Position numbers and translations under genes: made by a program
Part shown: in pieces, positions 16,443 through 24,473 of the stretch
Numbering within the stretch: position 1 is the stretch's first letter
Layout: each line of letters starts with the position of its first letter
The notes under the pieces: generated by a model
What the model saw: only the letters and a program-made list of their open reading frames with translations
Databases searched by the model: none
Told to the model about the DNA's origin: nothing
NCBI GenBank assembly: GCA_019634955.1
Contig: JAHCAK010000011.1
Span: 34,799-98,798 of the forward strand
DNA: 64,000 nucleotides
Origin: Burkholderiales bacterium
Lineage (GTDB): Bacteria > Pseudomonadota > Gammaproteobacteria > Burkholderiales > Usitatibacteraceae
Reading direction: 5' to 3'

Positions 16443-17639
16443 CTACCCGGCCTTCCGCCCCCCGAGCAGGAACCACCCGTACCCCGCCGCCTGAAGCGCC
16501 ACCAGCGCGCCGAAGGCGGCGCGGTGCGCTTCCACGGGCGACCATCCCCGCGCGGCGAGCCCATCCAGCGCGGCGCCGTAGCCCCACTGGATCGCGAAGG
16601 CGCCGGCGAACGCCGCGAGGTTGAGCGCGGTGTTGGCGCGGCCCGCGAGCGCCTGCGGGAAGCGCCCGGCGAGCTGGGAGTAGGCGAGGTTCGAGCACGC
16701 GAAGGCGCCGCCCACGAGGCACCACAGGAAGTGGCTCGGCGCGAGGCCCAGCACGATGGCGAGCATCGACGCGACCCCGGTGCCCATCGCGACGGCGAGC
16801 ACGGCGCCCGGGCTGACGCCGCGCCGGCGCAGCGGCACGATGAAGAGCGCGAGCGCCAGCAGGCTCGCGGTCATGGCGCCGGTGAGGAGCAGCAGGTGGA
16901 ACGCGGCCGCCTCGCGCGACTGCCCGTCCACGACCATGAGCCACGGGATCGCCCACAGCCCCTGCATCGCCATGAAGCCGCCCGCGGCGGTGGCCGCCTG
17001 CGGGGCGTAACGCCAGAAGACGCGGCTGCGCATGATCGCGGCCACGGCCTGCAACTGCTGGCCGATCGTTTCGCCGGCGGCGTGGGTCGCCTTCTCGGGG
17101 GAACGGAACACCGCGAAGGCGGCGGCGGCCGAGAGCGCGGCCAGCACGAGCATGAGGGGCCGCCATCCCGTCATCGGCATCACCCACGCGAGCGGCGTCG
17201 TCGCGGCGAGCGCGCCCACGCCGCCGGCCACCATCACGGCGGCGTTGAGCGAGGGCAGCCGCTCGGTCGCGAAGGCCCGCGAGAAGGTGGTGAAGCTGGA
17301 CATGAGGCAGCCCGAAACGCCGAGGCCGATGGCCGCGCGCGCGATGGTGAGCTGCGTGATGCCGGTGCCCAGCGCGAAGAGGGCGCAACCCGCGGCCGTC
17401 ACCAGCAGCAGCACCGATTGCACGCGTCGCGGGCCGTAGCGGTCCATGAGCACGCCGAGCGGCAACTGGAACGCGGCGAAGGCGAGGAGGTAGGCGGAGG
17501 TGAGAAGCCCCAGGTCCGCCGCGGAGAGCCCCAGCTCGCGCGTGAGCTCGGGCGCCACGACCGCATTGAAGTTTCGCAGCAGGTAGGAGAGGAGGTAGCC
17601 CCCCGCGAACGGCAGGAAGATGCGCAGGCCGAGGCTCAT
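16443..17639 (-). CDS. MFS transporter (second of a coupled pair)
   Basis: 398 residues from ATG 17639, twelve predicted membrane segments, with the MFS motif GVLMDRYGPRRVQ between TM2 and TM3. The ATG overlaps the stop of the preceding MFS gene by 4 bases (ATGA), so the two transporters are translationally coupled. They are not obviously duplicates of each other. Substrate is unknown; the GlpT-like start of the protein (FAGGYLLSYLLRNFNAVVAPEL) hints at organic anion or metabolite uptake. Confidence 0.88.
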   Translation of the reverse strand: MSLGLRIFLPFAGGYLLSYLLRNFNAVVAPELTRELGLSAADLGLLTSAYLLAFAAFQLPLGVLMDRYGPRRVQSVLLLVTAAGCALFALGTGITQLTIARAAIGLGVSGCLMSSFTTFSRAFATERLPSLNAAVMVAGGVGALAATTPLAWVMPMTGWRPLMLVLAALSAAAAFAVFRSPEKATHAAGETIGQQLQAVAAIMRSRVFWRYAPQAATAAGGFMAMQGLWAIPWLMVVDGQSREAAAFHLLLLTGAMTASLLALALFIVPLRRRGVSPGAVLAVAMGTGVASMLAIVLGLAPSHFLWCLVGGAFACSNLAYSQLAGRFPQALAGRANTALNLAAFAGAFAIQWGYGAALDGLAARGWSPVEAHRAAFGALVALQAAGYGWFLLGGRKAG

Positions 17640-18829
17640 CTCGCCTCGCCCGCGGCAAGGCGCCGGATGGCGGCGAGGCCGAGCGCCGGCCCCACCGCCA
17701 CGGGCACGAACCACCACGCGACGGGCAGATGGTGCGCGAGCGCCGAGGCGAGCTGGATGCTCGCGATGGTGAGCGCGAACCCGATGCAGTTCACGATCGT
17801 GAGGGTGGAGCCCACGAAGGCCTTCGGCGCCGTCGCCGCCGTGAGCGCGGAGAACTGCGGCGAATCGCCCACCACGCACACGCCCCAGACGGTGAGGAAC
17901 GCGGCGAAGGCGGGGAAGGGGAGCAGGAAGGCCAGCGGCGAGAGCAGGCAGCACGCGCCGGAGACCGAGAGCTGCGCGAAGGCCACGCGGGCGCTTCCCG
18001 CCTGGCGCGAGACGATCCCTCCCGCGACGCTGCCGATCGCGCCCGCCGCGATCACCCAGAAGGACCACAGGCTCGCATTGACCGTCTCGCCCGCGTGCAT
18101 CGCCGCGTGCCCGGCGATCATGAGCGGCACCATCGCCCAGAAGGTGTAGAGCTCCCACATGTGCCCGAAGTAGCCGAAGGCCGAGGCACGCAGGTCCCGC
18201 GAGGCGAAGATCCCCAGGAGCGCGTGCGGGTCGAAGCGCGTGCCGCGCGGGTGGTGCGGGCCGTCGGGCACCAGCGCGTACATGATCGCGCCGCCGGCCA
18301 CCGCGAGCGCGGAGAGCCACGCCGTCACCGAGGTCCACGGCAGCGCGTGCCCGAGCCCCTTGATGAGGTGCGGGAACGCGGTGCCCAGCACGAGCGCGCC
18401 CACGAGGTAGCCGAGCGCGCCGCCCAGGCCCTCCCGGTACCAGCTCGCCGCGATCTTCATGCCGACGGGGTAGATGCCGGCGAGGCAGAAGCCGGTCGCG
18501 AACCGCAGGGCGAGGAGCGGGCCGTAGGCGGATGCGTCACGCGCCAGCAGCACGATCGCGCCGTTGGCCGCCGCGCCGAGGACCGCGCTCGCGAGGAAAA
18601 CCGCGCGCGGCGAGAAGCGGTCGGCGAGGTTGGCGAGCGCGAAGACGAGCGTGCCGGCGATGAAGCCCAGCTGCACCGCGGAGGTGATGGTTGCGAGCGC
18701 GTCCGGCCCCAGCCCGAGATCGCGCTGCAGGTCGGGCAGGACGGCGTTTCCGGCGAACCAGAGCGAGGTGCCGGCGAACTGCGAGAAGACGATCGCGGGC
18801 AGGATGCGCCGCGGCCGGCTGGGGTGCAT
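17636..18829 (-). CDS. MFS transporter (first of a coupled pair)
   Basis: 397 residues with twelve hydrophobic segments. The start MHPSRPRRILPAIVFSQFAGTSLWFAGNAV and ANLADRFSPRAVF loop place it in the MFS. The motif RFATGFCLAGIYPVGMKIAASWY resembles the CynX/NimT or sugar-phosphate-like exchangers. It is the first gene of a two-transporter operon. Two MFS subunits coupled by ATGA is odd because MFS proteins usually act alone; the pair may handle two related compounds. Confidence 0.88.
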   Translation of the reverse strand: MHPSRPRRILPAIVFSQFAGTSLWFAGNAVLPDLQRDLGLGPDALATITSAVQLGFIAGTLVFALANLADRFSPRAVFLASAVLGAAANGAIVLLARDASAYGPLLALRFATGFCLAGIYPVGMKIAASWYREGLGGALGYLVGALVLGTAFPHLIKGLGHALPWTSVTAWLSALAVAGGAIMYALVPDGPHHPRGTRFDPHALLGIFASRDLRASAFGYFGHMWELYTFWAMVPLMIAGHAAMHAGETVNASLWSFWVIAAGAIGSVAGGIVSRQAGSARVAFAQLSVSGACCLLSPLAFLLPFPAFAAFLTVWGVCVVGDSPQFSALTAATAPKAFVGSTLTIVNCIGFALTIASIQLASALAHHLPVAWWFVPVAVGPALGLAAIRRLAAGEAR

Positions 18830-18937
18830 GGGAGCTGGCCGGCCGGAGCCGGGGTTCGGGACGAAGGCGGAAGTCTAGCGGATCGAGTTGCCCGGACACG
18901 CCGTGTGGGGCCGGCGCGGCAGGCGCTGGGGAGGCTA

Positions 18938-18966
18938 TTGACAGCGCGGAATTATTAGCGTTAAGT
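18938..18966 (+). promoter_or_regulatory. Sigma70-like promoter ahead of the lipoprotein gene
   Basis: A perfect -35 TTGACA (18938-18943) is followed after 17 bases by TTAAGT (18961-18966), a weak -10 matching three of six consensus bases. The ATG at 18978 is only 11 bases beyond the -10, so the leader would be about five bases and no Shine-Dalgarno is present. Confidence 0.45.
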
Positions 18967-18977
18967 GCACGACTTCG

Positions 18978-19265
18978 ATGAATAACATAGCGGTAATTCT
19001 CGTCGGCTTGGCCCTCCCCGGGTGCGCCTATGTCGAGGTGCGCGACGGCGACCGCGTGACGAGAGGCCTGCAGCTGGGCGGCATCGCGCCGGCGGCGGAA
19101 TCCGCCCGGCCGGTTTCGGTGAACCGCTGGGTGGCGGGGTTCTGGGCGTCCGCGGGGCAGCTATCCGTGGGGGTCGTCCGGGAGGCGGCCTGGGTGGTTC
19201 CGCCCGGCCAGTCGTGCGTCTTTCAGGGGGCGGTCGGCGGATCGCCTGTCGAAACGGTGAGGTAG
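18978..19265 (+). CDS. Small hypothetical lipoprotein
   Basis: 95 residues with a lipoprotein signal (MNNIAVILVGLALPGCAYVE; Cys16 after LPG). The mature part is about 80 residues, without cysteines apart from QSCVF near the end, and no recognised fold. It is the first gene of a short block running into a second lipoprotein (18 bases later) and a CHAP-like amidase. No homology is recognised. It may be a partner or immunity-like factor for the amidase, which is a guess from context. Confidence 0.62.
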   Translation: MNNIAVILVGLALPGCAYVEVRDGDRVTRGLQLGGIAPAAESARPVSVNRWVAGFWASAGQLSVGVVREAAWVVPPGQSCVFQGAVGGSPVETVR

Positions 19266-19283
19266 AACGACAAGGAGAAATTC

Positions 19284-19829
19284 ATGATCAAGAGCGCACT
19301 CGGTTCCCTCGTGCTTCTGTCCGCGCTTCCGGCCTGCACGCCCCTGGGCATGATCTATGCCCATCGCGATACCTATGGTCTGGACATGTCCACGGGCGCG
19401 AATGCCACGGCGCCGTTCCAGATCAACCTGGGCGCCTCGAATCAAATGGCCACTTATGTCCCGGTTGGGATACCTGATGGAAATACCCCGGTTGGATCGG
19501 CCATTGGCGATGCGGCCAAGCAACTCATTGCGGACGTTGATGCGGACAAGCGGCTGGCGGCCTTCTCTCAGTTTGCGTCGGATGCACGGTTCTCCGATAT
19601 GTACTCTGTCTACAGCACGTTCAATTCGAAGACCGATGCGGGCTCGCAATCGCTCGGGCTCAACCGCGGCAACATGTTCGCCACTGGGAACGCCGCGCGC
19701 GCGCTCGCCGAGACGGATCGAGCGCGCACCTGCTTGGAGCTCGAGAAGCTCGCCGAGGCGAACAAGGGCGTCGACGCGAAGTACGAGGCGATCCGCAAGA
19801 CGATAGCCAGCGTTTGCGACGCCAAGTAG
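19284..19829 (+). CDS. Hypothetical lipoprotein
   Basis: 181 residues; lipobox LPAC with Cys18 (MIKSALGSLVLLSALPACTP). The mature protein contains STGANATAPFQINLGASNQM, reminiscent of surface or porin-like beta segments, and ends in a charged helical part (RTCLELEKLAEANKGVDAKYEA). A strong Shine-Dalgarno (AAGGAG) lies 8 bases before the ATG. Base composition is distinctly lower in G+C than the surroundings (roughly half G+C around 19441-19500). Function not recognised. Confidence 0.72.
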   Translation: MIKSALGSLVLLSALPACTPLGMIYAHRDTYGLDMSTGANATAPFQINLGASNQMATYVPVGIPDGNTPVGSAIGDAAKQLIADVDADKRLAAFSQFASDARFSDMYSVYSTFNSKTDAGSQSLGLNRGNMFATGNAARALAETDRARTCLELEKLAEANKGVDAKYEAIRKTIASVCDAK

Positions 19830-19881
19830 CCGCACTCCGATCGCCATCGGCCATTGGGCGCCCACGAAACCGGGCCTGGAG

Positions 19882-20487
19882 TTGCTGCTGCTCGAGTTCG
19901 GCGTCGGCGCGCAGATTCTCGGGCGAAAGCCGCCGTCCGCCGCCGATATCGAGCAGGCCATGGCGATCCTCGATGCCGCACCCAAGGGCGTCTCGCCGAT
20001 GGAGATCGCGGAGTACTTTCTCGGCGTCGACGAGGTGAGCGACTCCACCGGGGAGCCCTTCATCGAGGAATGGGAGGAGAAGGCCAACCCGATGATCCTC
20101 CAGTTCTTCCGTGCCACCGGCTATCCTGGCGTGCACGGTGATGACGTTCCCTGGTGCGCGGTCTTCGCCTGCTGGTGCATCGAAAGGGCCGGGCGCACCT
20201 CGCCCCTGTCGTGGAGCTCGGGCTCCTTCCGGTGTCACGGCACGGAGACCGAAGCACCGGCGGCGGGCGATGTGGTGGTCTTCAGGAACGCCGGTGAAAA
20301 CGAGCCGTGCAAGGGAAAGGGGCACGTGGGGTACTTCGCGGGCTGGGACGGGGGCCGGATCCTGACCCTCGGCGGCAACCAGCGCGCGCCCGGCAGCACG
20401 GGGAGCATCTGCATCGCAGGCTATCCCGGCCCCGGGCAGTCGCTTCACTCCTTCCGCCGAGTCGACAGCTTCGCGGCGCGTGGCTGA
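19882..20487 (+). CDS. TIGR02594-type CHAP/NlpC-P60-like amidase
   Basis: About 201 residues if the TTG at 19882 is used. The start is uncertain: the frame is open back to 19807 but has no ATG or GTG there. The core is DDVPWCAVFACWCIERAG with the candidate catalytic Cys in PWCAVF, and GKGHVGYFAGWDGGRI supplying the His. This arrangement is the TIGR02594 family of cysteine peptidase/amidase-like proteins, often peptidoglycan-active and found in phage-derived or secreted systems. No signal peptide is seen. It follows two lipoprotein genes and overlaps the convergent sigma factor gene by 43 bases. Confidence 0.75.
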   Translation: MLLLEFGVGAQILGRKPPSAADIEQAMAILDAAPKGVSPMEIAEYFLGVDEVSDSTGEPFIEEWEEKANPMILQFFRATGYPGVHGDDVPWCAVFACWCIERAGRTSPLSWSSGSFRCHGTETEAPAAGDVVVFRNAGENEPCKGKGHVGYFAGWDGGRILTLGGNQRAPGSTGSICIAGYPGPGQSLHSFRRVDSFAARG

Positions 20488-21761
20488 TCCTTGCCGGGCG
20501 TCGGTGATGCCCGCGCCATGAGCAGCGCCTTCTCCCGCGCATTTCCCGCCAACCCCGCCGCCCGCTTCCACTCCGCTCGCGCCTCCTCTACCCGCCCCAG
20601 CTTCGCGAGGAGGTCCGCGCGCACGCTCGGCAGCAGGTGGTAGCCCTGCATCGCCGGTTCCTCGAGGAGTGAATCGGCGATCTCGAGCCCCGCCGCCGGC
20701 CCGAAGGCCATGCCGACGGCGACCGCGCGGTTGAGCTCCACGACGGGCGAGGGCATCACCTGCGCGAGTGCATCGTAGAGCGCCGCGATCCGCGCCCAGT
20801 CCGTGGCGGCGGCGACCCGTGCCCGCGCGTGGCACGCCGCGATCGCCGCCTGCAGCGTGTAGGGCCCGAGCGCGCCGCCCAGCGACTCGGCCCGCTCCAG
20901 CGCGGCGAGCCCCCGGCGGATGAGCAACGGATCCCAGCGCGAACGGTCCTGGTCCATCAGCAGCACCGGCGCGCCGTCGGGCCCCACCCGCGCGGGCAGG
21001 CGGGACGCCTGGATCTCCATGAGCGCCACGAGGCCGTGCACCTCGCGCTCCTGCGGCATCAGGCCGGCGAGCACGCGCCCCAGACGCAGCGCCTCCTCGC
21101 AAAGCGCGGGCCGCGTCCAGTCCTCGCCCGCGGTGGCCGCGAAGCCCTCGTTGAAGACGAGGTAGACGACTTCGAGCACGGAGGCGAGCCGCGCCTCGAG
21201 CTCCGCGCCGCGAGGCACTTCGAAGGGCACCCGCGCCTCGGAAAGCGTCCGCTTGGCCCGCACGAGGCGCTGCGCGATCGTCGCCTCCTGCGCGAGGTAC
21301 GCGCGGGCGATCTCGGCGGTCGTGAGCCCGCCCACCAGCTTGAGCGTGAGCGCCACCCGCGCCTCGGGCGAGAGCACCGGGTGGCAGGCCGTGAACACCA
21401 GCCGCAGCAGGTCGTCGCCGATGTCGTCGCTCAGGGCGTCGTCGATGGCCTCGGCGCGCTCGCGCGCGGCGATGTCGTGCGCGAGGTCCATCTCGGCGGC
21501 GAGCTCGGCGTTCTTGCGCTCGAGCATCTTGTAGCGCCGCAGCTGGTCCAGCGCGCGGTTCTTCGCCGCCGCCATGAGCCACGCGCCGGGGTTCTCCGGC
21601 ACGCCGGTGCGCGGCCAGGTCTCGAGCGCGGCCACCAGCGCGTCCTGCGCGAGCTCCTCCGCGACCCCCACGTCGCGCACGAGGCGGGCGAGGCCGGCGA
21701 TGAGCCTCGCCGCCTCGATGCGCCAGACCGCCTCGATCGCGCGGCGTGCTTCCTCGGTCAC
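20445..21761 (-). CDS. ECF42-type sigma factor (SigJ-like, DUF6596 C-terminal domain)
   Basis: 438 residues. Sigma2 and sigma4 occupy about 10-185 (EELAQDALVAALETWP; GLTTAEIARAYLAQEATIAQRLVRAKRTL). The rest is the long helical extension characteristic of ECF42 (LEVVYLVFNEGFAATAGEDWTRPALCEEALRLGR, then ALMEIQASR and the TPR-like GPYTLQAAIAACHA). Published surveys link ECF42 sigma factors to adjacent DGPF/YCII proteins, exactly as here, and the C-terminal extension is needed for activity in that group. It probably transcribes the DGPF genes; no anti-sigma factor is expected for the group. Confidence 0.92.
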   Translation of the reverse strand: MTEEARRAIEAVWRIEAARLIAGLARLVRDVGVAEELAQDALVAALETWPRTGVPENPGAWLMAAAKNRALDQLRRYKMLERKNAELAAEMDLAHDIAARERAEAIDDALSDDIGDDLLRLVFTACHPVLSPEARVALTLKLVGGLTTAEIARAYLAQEATIAQRLVRAKRTLSEARVPFEVPRGAELEARLASVLEVVYLVFNEGFAATAGEDWTRPALCEEALRLGRVLAGLMPQEREVHGLVALMEIQASRLPARVGPDGAPVLLMDQDRSRWDPLLIRRGLAALERAESLGGALGPYTLQAAIAACHARARVAAATDWARIAALYDALAQVMPSPVVELNRAVAVGMAFGPAAGLEIADSLLEEPAMQGYHLLPSVRADLLAKLGRVEEARAEWKRAAGLAGNAREKALLMARASPTPGKDQPRAAKLSTRRKE

Positions 21762-21768
21762 GCAGCCC

Positions 21769-22305
21769 TCACGGCGCGGGCTTCTCCGCCACCGCCTTGA
21801 GGCCCGCGAGGCCCGACTCGAAGTCCGGCCCCACCATCCGGTCCATGCTCATGAAGAGGCCGATCAGCTTGGTCATGAACGCGGCATCCCCGAACATGGC
21901 CCAGGTGACGGTGGTCGCGTCTCCACCGGCCTTGAAGGTGAACTCGGCCTTCGCCTTCGATTCGAACGGCTGGAGGAAGTGGAGCTGGATGAGGATCCTC
22001 GAGGGCGCTTCGGCCTCGAGGATCTCCATGCGGCCCGAGCCCACGTCCTTGTTGCCTTCCCACCCGTAGGTGGCGCCCTTGCCGGAGGCGGGCCCGCCGA
22101 AGGTGCGCTTCATCGCCGGGTCGCGCTTCTCCCACGGCGACCACGGGCCCCAGGCGCGCAGCTCCGCGACCTGCGCGTAGATGCGCTCCGGCGGCGCCTT
22201 GATCGTGGTCGACCGAACCACGCGGTAGGTGTCGGCCTGCATCGCGGCCGCCACCAGCACGGCCGCGATCGCGAGGACCAGCACGATGAGGATTGCCTTG
22301 ATCAT
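21769..22305 (-). CDS. Membrane-anchored SRPBCC (START/polyketide-cyclase-like) protein
   Basis: 178 residues. One N-terminal transmembrane helix (MIKAILIVLVLAIAAVLVAA) is followed by an SRPBCC domain (VVRSTTIKAPPERIYAQVAELRAWGPWSPW, a typical beta1-alpha1 start; YGWEGNKDVGSGRM in the centre). Such folds bind hydrophobic ligands. It sits between the sigma gene (7 bases) and the tandem DGPF gene (12 bases) in the same direction, so it belongs to the ECF42 regulon cassette. Confidence 0.85.
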   Translation of the reverse strand: MIKAILIVLVLAIAAVLVAAAMQADTYRVVRSTTIKAPPERIYAQVAELRAWGPWSPWEKRDPAMKRTFGGPASGKGATYGWEGNKDVGSGRMEILEAEAPSRILIQLHFLQPFESKAKAEFTFKAGGDATTVTWAMFGDAAFMTKLIGLFMSMDRMVGPDFESGLAGLKAVAEKPAP

Positions 22306-22317
22306 GGCGATCTCCCT

Positions 22318-23055
22318 TCAGTGGTTCTCCATCTTTACGATGGGCAGGAAGTCGATCTCGACGTCGCCGATGAGCCTCGCGAAGTCGGCGGAGACCTCGA
22401 TAGCCTCCTTCGCGGAAGGCACCTCGAACACGGCGTAGCCCGCGATGAGCTCCTTCGATTCCGTGAACGGCCCGTCGGTCACGGTGCGGCGGCCGTTCGC
22501 GAAGCGCACGCGCGTGCCCTGCGCGGAAGGCGCGAGGCCGACGGACGCCACGAGCACGCCCGCCTTCTTCATCTCCTGCAACAGCGCGTCCATGCGCGCC
22601 ATCGTCTCCGGGGAGGGCGGCTCGCCCGATTCGGTGCGCGCGTCCGCCTTGCGAAGCGCCATGAACCGGCGCGTGGCGATGGCGTCGGGTTTCGGCGCGG
22701 CCCCGCAGTCCCAGGGCTCGCTCACGGGGCGCACGTCGATCACGCAGTCGCCCAGCGTCCCGGCGTACCGCGTGGCCCACTCGATGGCCTCGAGGAGGTT
22801 TCGCGCGCGCAGGATCCCGAAGCCGGCCGTGAGCTCGTTCTCGCCCTTGAGCGGCCCGGCGGTCACGGTGCGCTTGCCGCCCGCGAACACGAGCCGCGCG
22901 CCCTGCGCGCTGGGGCACAGGCCCTCGGTGGCCACGAGCATGCCGCTCTGGAAAAGGGAGCCCACGAGCTGGCCCATGCCGGCCATGAGTTCCGGCGACG
23001 GCGGCTGGCCGGCCTCGTTGGCGGCGTTGGTCTTGTGCATGGCGATGATGCGCAT
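22318..23055 (-). CDS. Tandem DGPF/YCII-domain protein
   Basis: 245 residues holding two YCII/DGPF domains (about 1-118 and 125-245). The second keeps the eponymous motif, TDGPFTESKEL; in the first it has drifted to TAGPLKGENEL, and the domains otherwise align (ATEGLCPSAQGARLVFAGGKRTV against ASVGLAPSAQGTRVRFANGRRTV). Duplication followed by decay of one copy is therefore visible. Biochemical role of DGPF proteins is unknown; they are the standard partners of ECF41/42-like sigma factors. The ATG at 23055 is separated by 2 bases from the preceding gene. Confidence 0.87.
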   Translation of the reverse strand: MRIIAMHKTNAANEAGQPPSPELMAGMGQLVGSLFQSGMLVATEGLCPSAQGARLVFAGGKRTVTAGPLKGENELTAGFGILRARNLLEAIEWATRYAGTLGDCVIDVRPVSEPWDCGAAPKPDAIATRRFMALRKADARTESGEPPSPETMARMDALLQEMKKAGVLVASVGLAPSAQGTRVRFANGRRTVTDGPFTESKELIAGYAVFEVPSAKEAIEVSADFARLIGDVEIDFLPIVKMENH

Positions 23056-23057
23056 GG

Positions 23058-23477
23058 TCAGCCCTCCTTCCCGCCCATGCCGATGTCGCGGAAGCGCTGC
23101 ACCGCCTCCTTCGGCTCGAAGTCCTCCAGTTCGAAGAGCCGGCGCACCTCGATCTCGCAGTCGAGGTCGTTGCCGCGCGGGTTGGGGAAGCGCCGCGTCC
23201 ACTCCAGCGCCTCCTCGCGCGACTTCACCTGGATGAGGGTGTAGCCCGCGATCATCTCCTTGGCCTCGGTGAAGGGCCCGTCGACCACCTGGCGCTTGCC
23301 GCCGCGGTACTGCACCTTCCAGCCTTCCGCGCTTCGCTTGAGTCCCGAGCCGTCCAGCAGCACGCCGGCCTTGGCGAGTTCCTCGTGGTAGGCGGCCATT
23401 TCGGCCAGCCGCTCTTCGGAAGGCATGGCGCCCGCCTCGGATTCCGGGCTGGCCTTCACGATGATCATGTAGCGCAT
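23058..23477 (-). CDS. Single-domain DGPF/YCII protein
   Basis: 139 residues from ATG 23477 (MRYMIIVKASPESEAG), chosen because AAGGAGT lies just upstream; a longer reading to 23558 has no ribosome site. The DGPF motif is intact (VVDGPFTEAKEM) with the typical GSGLKRSAEGWKVQYRGGKRQV before it. It is first gene of the ECF42 cassette. It is similar to each half of the next protein, so three DGPF domains are encoded in a row. Confidence 0.9.
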   Translation of the reverse strand: MRYMIIVKASPESEAGAMPSEERLAEMAAYHEELAKAGVLLDGSGLKRSAEGWKVQYRGGKRQVVDGPFTEAKEMIAGYTLIQVKSREEALEWTRRFPNPRGNDLDCEIEVRRLFELEDFEPKEAVQRFRDIGMGGKEG

Positions 23478-23627
23478 CGTCGTAACTCCTTGGTTTGTAA
23501 GGGAGGTCGAGGCGAGGCTCGCGGCCGGGTGGGCCGGAAGCCGGGACTCTACTCCCACGACGAACGGGCGCGGGCGAATTCGACACGGCCCGGAGGGCCC
23601 GGTCGCCGCCCGGCCGCTACGCCCGAA

Positions 23628-23678
23628 AGCTATATAGCTCTGATGCTATTGACCCCCCGCCGCCGCCCCGCCTAGACT
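23628..23678 (+). promoter_or_regulatory. GntR operator and promoter with probable leaderless start
   Basis: A 12-base perfect palindrome AGCTATATAGCT (23628-23639) precedes a good sigma70 promoter: TTGACC (23649-23654), 18-base spacer, TAGACT (23673-23678). Only six bases separate the -10 from the ATG at 23685, so the expected first transcribed base is the A of the start codon. The palindrome is positioned just upstream of the -35, suited to GntR autoregulation. Confidence 0.6.
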
Positions 23679-23684
23679 GCGCCG

Positions 23685-24473
23685 ATGCCCATCCACGCCC
23701 CCATCGTGCTGCGCTTCCGCGCGGCGCCGCTCGCGATGCCCAAGCACGCGCGGCTGCGCGCCGCGGTGGCGGAGGCCGTGGAAGCCGGCGAGATCCCCGT
23801 CGGCGCCAAGATGATGGGCGAGCGGGAGCTGAGCGAGCTCCTCGGCGTGAGCCTCGGCACCACGCAGAAGGCGCTGGGCAGCCTGGTCCGCGACGGCTTC
23901 CTCGTGCGCCGCCAGGGCCACGGCACCTTCGTGGGCAGCGCGCGGCGCCCCGTCTCCGGCTCGTGGCACTACCGCTTCCTCGACGACGACGGCGTCTCCG
24001 AGCTTCCCGTCTTCGCGACCATCCTCGAACGCAAGCTCGTGGCGGGCGAAGGCGAGTGGACGCGCGCGCTCGGCCCCGACCCGGCCGGTTACGCGATGGT
24101 CCGCCGCGCGCTGGACGTGGGCGGGCGCCTCACTTGCGCGAGCGACCTCTACCTCCCTGCCAGCCGCTTCGGGAAGATCCTGCGCATGGCGGAGAAGCGC
24201 CTCACCGACGTGAACGTGAAGGCGCTCCTCGAGACTGAATTCTCCGCCCCCACCCTGCACTCGGAAGGCGTGGCCCATGTGGTGCAGCTCGCCGCCGCGG
24301 ATTGCCGCGTCATGGGCGTAGCCAAGGGCGCATGGGGCCTCGAGATCCACATCGTGAGCCGCAGCTTCGGCCGCGTGCCCATCACCTGGCAGCGCATGGT
24401 GGTGCCGTCCACGCCGCAGGGGCTCAAGCTCGATTTCCATCCGCCCGGAAGCGCGGGCGAAACAGGCCCATGA
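23685..24473 (+). CDS. GntR-family regulator (UTRA/HutC-like)
   Basis: 262 residues. A GntR winged helix is at about 22-85 (ARLRAAVAEAVEAGEIPVGAKMMGERELSELLGVSLGTTQKALGSLVRDGFLVRRQGHGTFV), and the effector domain (about 100-255) looks like UTRA. The start at 23685 fits the promoter spacing (leaderless); an in-frame ATG at 23736 (MPKHARL) is the alternative. It overlaps the DUF3604 gene by 4 bases (ATGA), so regulator and enzymes form one operon, which implies effector-controlled autoregulation by a substrate of the pathway. Confidence 0.88.
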   Translation: MPIHAPIVLRFRAAPLAMPKHARLRAAVAEAVEAGEIPVGAKMMGERELSELLGVSLGTTQKALGSLVRDGFLVRRQGHGTFVGSARRPVSGSWHYRFLDDDGVSELPVFATILERKLVAGEGEWTRALGPDPAGYAMVRRALDVGGRLTCASDLYLPASRFGKILRMAEKRLTDVNVKALLETEFSAPTLHSEGVAHVVQLAAADCRVMGVAKGAWGLEIHIVSRSFGRVPITWQRMVVPSTPQGLKLDFHPPGSAGETGP

